A stretch of 64,000 bases of DNA from Paenibacillus sp. yr247. Lineage in GTDB: Bacteria; Bacillota; Bacilli; Paenibacillales; NBRC-103111. Under the pieces are notes generated by a model. That model had not been told where the DNA came from, did no database searches, and saw only the letters and a program-made list of their open reading frames with translations. The position numbers and the translations under genes are program-made. The number at the start of each line of letters is the position of its first letter. Within the stretch, counting starts at the first letter, position 1. The stretch is taken from assembly GCF_900103825.1 (NCBI RefSeq), contig NZ_FNIF01000013.1, positions 1 through 64,000 of the forward strand, written 5' to 3'. Below, piece after piece: positions 59,924-64,000 of this stretch.

Positions 59924-62056
59924 TTATTCCGCTACTGAAAGAACAACCAGCAACTTATCTTCCAGAAGTGGAACCTCTACTTCAAATAACTGTTCAGAGA
60001 CAGATACAACAGGAAGCGGCTTGCCGTTTAACTTCACAGTAACTGAGCTACGCTCTGACACGAACCGGAACGTCCCGCCTTCCTTTAGTTGAAGGGAGAC
60101 ATGTGTTCCATCTGAATTCAATTCGCTAACAGCATCCGTAGCAATATATTTGTCAGTTAAACCAATTGGCGTTACAGGACCGGCAATCGGAATGATCAAG
60201 TAAAGCGCACATTGTGCCGGCTGCAGTTCGAAGGCAATTTGTTCGTTAGAGCCCAAGATCTTCATCTCACCGGAGAAATGTTCGTAGAGCACAAACTGAT
60301 CGCCTTTTAATCCTGGAACGTCAGACGGACCAATCGTTCCTTTAACTGCATCCGTATATTTTCCGATGTGGAACGCGGCAACGACACCTGATGTACTAGC
60401 TGTATTCCATAACTTGAGCGGCACTGTTTCATTGGTAGGATCTAGGAATAAGATATCTGCCGTAGGGTTTGGCGTTTGCTCACAGCGAATAATCCGACCG
60501 TTGCCATAAATGAGCGGCCATATTTTCGAAGTATCAGTGTTGCCTGGGGCATCACTGAAATAAATAGGTCCGCCGCTGACCGACCGAAGCACAGCATTTT
60601 GAATATCATCGTGATTCTTGGTCCAGTACATATCCCAGTCACCATAATAAAACGCGCCGTGATAGTACGAATTGTACGCATTTTGCAGAGCGTGTTCTGC
60701 GAATCCAAATTGATCTTGTGGTACGAAATCATCGCTGTTGCGGGATACAGAGGATTTAGGGCGGTGCCACATATTTTCTGCTGCCATCCCCATACAGTTA
60801 ATGATTGTATTATTATAATGCAGTGAAGCAGAAGCTTCCAGCGCCTGATGAGCCGCAGCAGCAGCTTCACCGATTGCCCACTCATGCTTCGTGAAATTCA
60901 AGACGGCGCTTTGGCTGTCGACTTTTACAAAATCAACTCCCTGACGCTCCAGGAAAGAATGCCAAGCATGCCAGAAACCAAAGCCACGGCCCGCATCCGG
61001 GTATGGAATTAAGCTTCCTTTGGCATTGCTGTACAAGTAGTCACTGTACTGTTTCGCGAGTGGAGAATCCGGATGTATGCCGCCCCAATAGCCTGCAATC
61101 GTATGCCACACACCAACCCAGCGAATGCCATGCTGATCTTTGAGCTGACGAACCGTCTCTGCGAGTCCTTGTGGGAACTTCTCTTGATCCGCTTCAAAAG
61201 ATGAAAGCTTTTTGTCAATGGTTTGTGACCAACCATCGTCAATCATCACCCATTGAACAGGTAGACCTGCAGTCTTCAGCTCTTCAGCTTTTACCAACAA
61301 GCCTTCTTCATTGACTTGATGATAGAAAGCATCCCAGCTGCACCAGCCGAGGGATTCGAGGATTTCAGGATAAGGCTTCTGTGCGCGAGGCAGCGTCGGG
61401 TAATCAAGAACTTGCAGCGCAGCTTGCACTTGTTTATCTATAAGTTTGTAAGGATCCGTTCCAGAGCCTAGCACAAATGAAAAGGCTTCACACCCAGTTC
61501 TTCCGCCTTGATGAGAGGAAACACGGATTTGCAAGCCGGAGGCTCCGCCGCATACAGCCGTACGGAACACAGGACCGCATACCGGAAGCAAATGATAGTA
61601 CACTTCTTCCTTACGCCACAACAAGGATTGAGTACGTTCGGGTAAAGTCGACCATTCCTTGTTAAAATGAGGACGCGTCCACCAGTCTTTATGCTGATAG
61701 TTGGCCATCAAGCCGTCCGTTTGCGCCATCTCCCCAGCGTTAATGATTATGCCGTTCTGCCCAGCAAAGCAAAGCTGCTTGCCGAAATCGTTGGCATTGT
61801 TAAATTGCCCCTTTACTGACGCCAACACAAACGTGTCATAAGCGCGAAAACAGAGCTGTACGAGAGCCGTATCTTTCTCATTACAATAGGTTTGATTCGT
61901 CTCCGTGTATGCTCCGAGTTCATCCGTTCCGACAGATTCTTCGCTAGCGCTGTACATTAACGGAATAACCGGACCGGAGTCTGGCGAAACCGAAACGCCG
62001 ATCCGACCTAGAACAGCCTGCAAGCTATTTGATCTTATATCATTTCCTTGTAACAT
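59924..62056 (-). CDS. Sip1/raffinose-synthase-type alpha-galactosidase (GH36-like)
   Basis: A 710-residue glycosidase of the Sip1/raffinose-synthase branch of GH36. The barrel contains LGWCSWDAFYHQVNEEGL, WVMIDDGWSQTID, WVGVWHTIAGYWGGI, VDFVKVDSQS with the nucleophile Asp, and SSVSRNSDDFVP with the acid/base Asp. N-terminal and C-terminal beta domains flank it. There is no signal peptide, so it acts on an imported alpha-galactoside. AAAGGAGGT lies 4 bases before the ATG. It follows a ROK kinase and a SIS isomerase gene, and a flavoprotein remnant and FGGY kinase gene come after it. Confidence 0.88.
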   Translation of the reverse strand: MLQGNDIRSNSLQAVLGRIGVSVSPDSGPVIPLMYSASEESVGTDELGAYTETNQTYCNEKDTALVQLCFRAYDTFVLASVKGQFNNANDFGKQLCFAGQNGIIINAGEMAQTDGLMANYQHKDWWTRPHFNKEWSTLPERTQSLLWRKEEVYYHLLPVCGPVFRTAVCGGASGLQIRVSSHQGGRTGCEAFSFVLGSGTDPYKLIDKQVQAALQVLDYPTLPRAQKPYPEILESLGWCSWDAFYHQVNEEGLLVKAEELKTAGLPVQWVMIDDGWSQTIDKKLSSFEADQEKFPQGLAETVRQLKDQHGIRWVGVWHTIAGYWGGIHPDSPLAKQYSDYLYSNAKGSLIPYPDAGRGFGFWHAWHSFLERQGVDFVKVDSQSAVLNFTKHEWAIGEAAAAAHQALEASASLHYNNTIINCMGMAAENMWHRPKSSVSRNSDDFVPQDQFGFAEHALQNAYNSYYHGAFYYGDWDMYWTKNHDDIQNAVLRSVSGGPIYFSDAPGNTDTSKIWPLIYGNGRIIRCEQTPNPTADILFLDPTNETVPLKLWNTASTSGVVAAFHIGKYTDAVKGTIGPSDVPGLKGDQFVLYEHFSGEMKILGSNEQIAFELQPAQCALYLIIPIAGPVTPIGLTDKYIATDAVSELNSDGTHVSLQLKEGGTFRFVSERSSVTVKLNGKPLPVVSVSEQLFEVEVPLLEDKLLVVLSVAE

Positions 62057-62067
62057 AGAGACCTCCT

Positions 62068-63045
62068 TTATTTCCGTTGTTTTTCATATTCATGAAGCGC
62101 GACCGATAGACTGGCAGCATCTCCGACATTGTCTTTTAGGCCTGAAGGAACAATTTGGCAAACACCGAGCGAAATCGGCAATGCTTCGCGCTGCAGCTCC
62201 TCCATCACAAGAGGGGCAAGCATCGATTCCTGCCGTTCATAAATACTGCCAATAACGATGGTATCCGGATTGAGGATATCGATAAGAATCGCCAGTCCTC
62301 TGCCTAGCTGCTTACTAACGGTATGAATGACCATCATCGCCAGCTCATCACCGGCATGGGCTGCTTCAAACACATCTTTCGCGGAAAGCTCATGGATTTG
62401 CTTATCGATAGAAAGCAGTGTCGATTTCTCCACATCTTTACCGTCTTCCACCATCTTTTGAGCCAACCTAACGATCCCGCCACCGCTGCAAAATCCTTCG
62501 AATGAACCATATTTCCCGTAACCTAGAGGTCCATCCTCCGCTAAACGGATATGTCCGACTTCACCTGCCATATCGTTAGCACCTGCATGTAAACGGCCGT
62601 TTAGAATGAGTCCTGCACCCATGCCGGTTCCAAACGTCAAGAACACCATGTTCTCCGAGCCGCGGCCGGCGCCCCACTTCCATTCCGCTAGCCCGCAGGC
62701 GTTAGCGTCATTTTGCAAACCGACAGGAACTCTGAAACGGTTTCGAAATGGCGTACAAACATCGATTCGATCCCATCCCGGTAAATTAGGAGGCGATAGA
62801 ACAAGGCCTTCCTTACTGCTTAAAGGCCCGCCGCAGCTAATTCCGATCGCTTGTAATGTCCCTGCGTTGTTGCGGTGCACCAATTGTTCCAGCGCATCAC
62901 CAAGCTGCACCAACGCCTCCTCAGGCGTCGACGGAGTTGGGAAACTGATTTTATCCAAGATGCTTACCGTCTCGCCCGTACTAGCCCCCAGTACAGCTGC
63001 ACATTTGGTGCCGCCGATATCTATTCCACCCAGCAGGAAACTCAT
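62068..63045 (-). CDS. ROK-family sugar kinase
   Basis: A 325-residue ROK protein without a DNA-binding domain, so a sugar kinase (glucokinase-like) rather than a regulator. Motifs are LLGGIDIGGTKCAAVLG (ATP phosphate-1), AIGISCGGPLS, VGLQNDANACGLAEWKWGAG, MVFLTFGTGMGAGLILNG and DMAGEVGHIRLAEDGP. The zinc-binding Cys cluster is missing: after GHIRL the chain reads GPLGYGKYGSFEGFCSGGG with a single Cys. The ATG at 63043-63045 overlaps the stop of the SIS gene as ATGA, so the two are translationally coupled. Confidence 0.87.
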   Translation of the reverse strand: MSFLLGGIDIGGTKCAAVLGASTGETVSILDKISFPTPSTPEEALVQLGDALEQLVHRNNAGTLQAIGISCGGPLSSKEGLVLSPPNLPGWDRIDVCTPFRNRFRVPVGLQNDANACGLAEWKWGAGRGSENMVFLTFGTGMGAGLILNGRLHAGANDMAGEVGHIRLAEDGPLGYGKYGSFEGFCSGGGIVRLAQKMVEDGKDVEKSTLLSIDKQIHELSAKDVFEAAHAGDELAMMVIHTVSKQLGRGLAILIDILNPDTIVIGSIYERQESMLAPLVMEELQREALPISLGVCQIVPSGLKDNVGDAASLSVALHEYEKQRK

Positions 63046-63674
63046 GCAAAGAATGCCTCCTCTAGCATCATACATAGCACATGGTAGATCGGAAGATGGC
63101 GTTCCTGAATGTCCGGAGTTGAACGGTACGGTACGCGGATGATGATGTCACAAAGCTCTTTCAATCGGCCTCCGCCTTCACCGGTGAGCCCAATCGTAGT
63201 GACCCCCAACGATTGGGCTACCTGCGCCGCATGCACGATATTGGCTGAGTTCCCCGATGTGCTGAATACAACGAGCGTATCCTCCGGTCTGCCATAGCCG
63301 TATACCTGCTGCGCAAACACCATGTCGGCCGCCACATCGTTATTGTAAGCCGTTGCAAACGCCGTATGGCTGACAAGCGAAATTGCCGGAAGCGCACCCT
63401 GCAAATGATCCGCCAAGTACATCCCCTGCTCTTCGCCGTGAATCATCAATTTCTCCCTCTGCTCCAGAGGTAGTTTACGCGGGGACATAAAGCCTTTCAT
63501 CAATTCGCCCACGACATGCTCACAATCTGCTGCACTTCCTCCGTTACCGGCAAGCAGCATTTTGCCTCCCTTTTCAAACGACTGCTTCATGGCCTCAAAT
63601 GCTTCTTGGATCGAAGCGCGGCAAGGCTCCAAATCAGGATATTTCACAAGTAGCTGCACTAACGTTTTACTCAT
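63042..63674 (-). CDS. SIS-domain phosphosugar isomerase (GmhA-like)
   Basis: A 210-residue SIS-domain protein similar to sedoheptulose-7-phosphate isomerase GmhA. The phosphosugar site is MLLAGNGGSAADCEHVVGELMKGF, and VVFSTSGNSANIVHAAQVAQSLGVTTIGLTGEGGG is the second half of the SIS signature. It isomerises a sugar phosphate between aldose and ketose forms. GAGGAG precedes the ATG by 8 bases. It lies between the acid-sugar kinase gene and the ROK kinase gene, and probably works on the phosphorylated product of one of these kinases. Confidence 0.85.
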   Translation of the reverse strand: MSKTLVQLLVKYPDLEPCRASIQEAFEAMKQSFEKGGKMLLAGNGGSAADCEHVVGELMKGFMSPRKLPLEQREKLMIHGEEQGMYLADHLQGALPAISLVSHTAFATAYNNDVAADMVFAQQVYGYGRPEDTLVVFSTSGNSANIVHAAQVAQSLGVTTIGLTGEGGGRLKELCDIIIRVPYRSTPDIQERHLPIYHVLCMMLEEAFFA

Positions 63675-63689
63675 ACACCATTCTCCTCT

Positions 63690-64000
63690 CTACAAACATG
63701 GTTCGGTTTGTTTCAAATGCGCAATCGCTTCTATGAAAAAAGGTTCGCTGCCGAAGCTGCCTGATTTCAGTACCAAAAACCGCTGTGGCGTTTGGAGTGT
63801 TAAGCAGGACGGCAGGCCTGGCTCTATTTCTTGCCAGATACTTAGTCCGCCAATGCCAAGCTTATCACACACAGCCGCCGACGTTTCCCCTCCTGCGATA
63901 AGCAGGCGTTGCTGTCCTGTCTCATCGACAACAGACTGCACCACATCAGACAATGCATTCGAAACAAGGACCGATACCGCAGTATTATCGAGTCCACGCT
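63690..64000 (-). CDS. Four-carbon acid sugar kinase family protein, C-terminal part (cut by window edge)
   Basis: This is the C-terminal nucleotide-binding domain of a DUF1537/four-carbon acid sugar kinase (OtnK/DtnK/LtnK family). The visible residues run LDNTAVSVLVSNALSDVVQS, LLIAGGETSAAVCDKLGIGG, IWQEIEPGLPSCL and FLVLKSGSFGSEPFFIEAI. The GGETS and KSGSFG blocks are family hallmarks of the ATP site. The frame is open to base 64000, so the start is outside the window. The family phosphorylates erythronate, threonate or related acids. It is the most upstream gene seen in this operon. Confidence 0.85.
   Translation of the reverse strand, partial: RGLDNTAVSVLVSNALSDVVQSVVDETGQQRLLIAGGETSAAVCDKLGIGGLSIWQEIEPGLPSCLTLQTPQRFLVLKSGSFGSEPFFIEAIAHLKQTEPCL

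Overview
The window looks like an accessory, carbohydrate-catabolism-rich stretch of a spore-forming Gram-positive chromosome, most likely Paenibacillus or a close relative. Supporting signs are strong AGGAGG-type ribosome sites, frequent TTG and GTG starts, lipoprotein-type ABC sugar-binding proteins, a YesM/YesN-type two-component pair, a xylR-like ROK operator, sigK-like sporulation sigma genes and a heterocycloanthracin-type thiazole peptide cluster. No rRNA or tRNA gene and no CRISPR array was seen.

Layout. 1-2.3 kb: the 3' end of a marR gene, an IS110 transposase remnant with its 5' leader hairpin, a broken ABC ATPase and a first truncated sigK-like gene (copy A). 2.7-19.7 kb, all minus strand: an amino-sugar locus with a TauE-type permease, two TIM-barrel isomerases, two Gfo/Idh/MocA oxidoreductases, NagA, an ABC importer, a two-component system, a NagB-like deaminase, a DegT aminotransferase and two ceramidase-fold proteins. 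19.7-20.5 kb: a probable group II intron remnant and a terminator. 20.5-40.7 kb: a divergent catabolic locus. Its minus arm carries a third ceramidase-fold protein, lactonase, IclR, AAC(3)-family acetyltransferase, RidA, three amidohydrolases, a mutarotase-like protein, an enolase-superfamily dehydratase, a Gfo oxidoreductase and a U32-like barrel. Its plus arm carries a creatininase-family amidase, ABC importer, aldehyde dehydrogenase, a second TauE-type permease and a secreted six-hairpin glycosidase-like protein. The set resembles an oxidative, non-phosphorylative sugar or sugar-acid pathway.

40.8-42 kb: decayed genes (BRCT-like fragment, IS110 fragments). 42.1-49.8 kb, minus: a ROK regulator with a perfect xylR-like operator, an ABC importer, a glycosidase and a BadF-type N-acetylglucosamine kinase. 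50.1-50.4 kb: an IS6 transposase remnant. 50.4-56.5 kb, minus: a complete core TOMM (thiazole/oxazole peptide) cluster: precursor peptide with 18 cysteines in CXX repeats, RRE/ThiF-like maturation protein, fused leader-binding/YcaO cyclodehydratase and a tandem SagB-type dehydrogenase. 57.2-57.8 kb: a second truncated sigK-like gene (copy B), in direct orientation with copy A. 58.0-64.0 kb, minus: an alpha-galactoside/acid-sugar locus with FGGY kinase, a 42-codon flavoprotein remnant, a Sip1-type alpha-galactosidase, ROK kinase, SIS isomerase and a four-carbon acid sugar kinase cut by the window edge.

The most interesting items are the TOMM cluster with its two-block CXX precursor and no visible export or immunity gene, and the pair of sigK 3' fragments. 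These share the same odd 5' breakpoint, differ by 32 substitutions that are all silent, and bracket about 55 kb of accessory genes.
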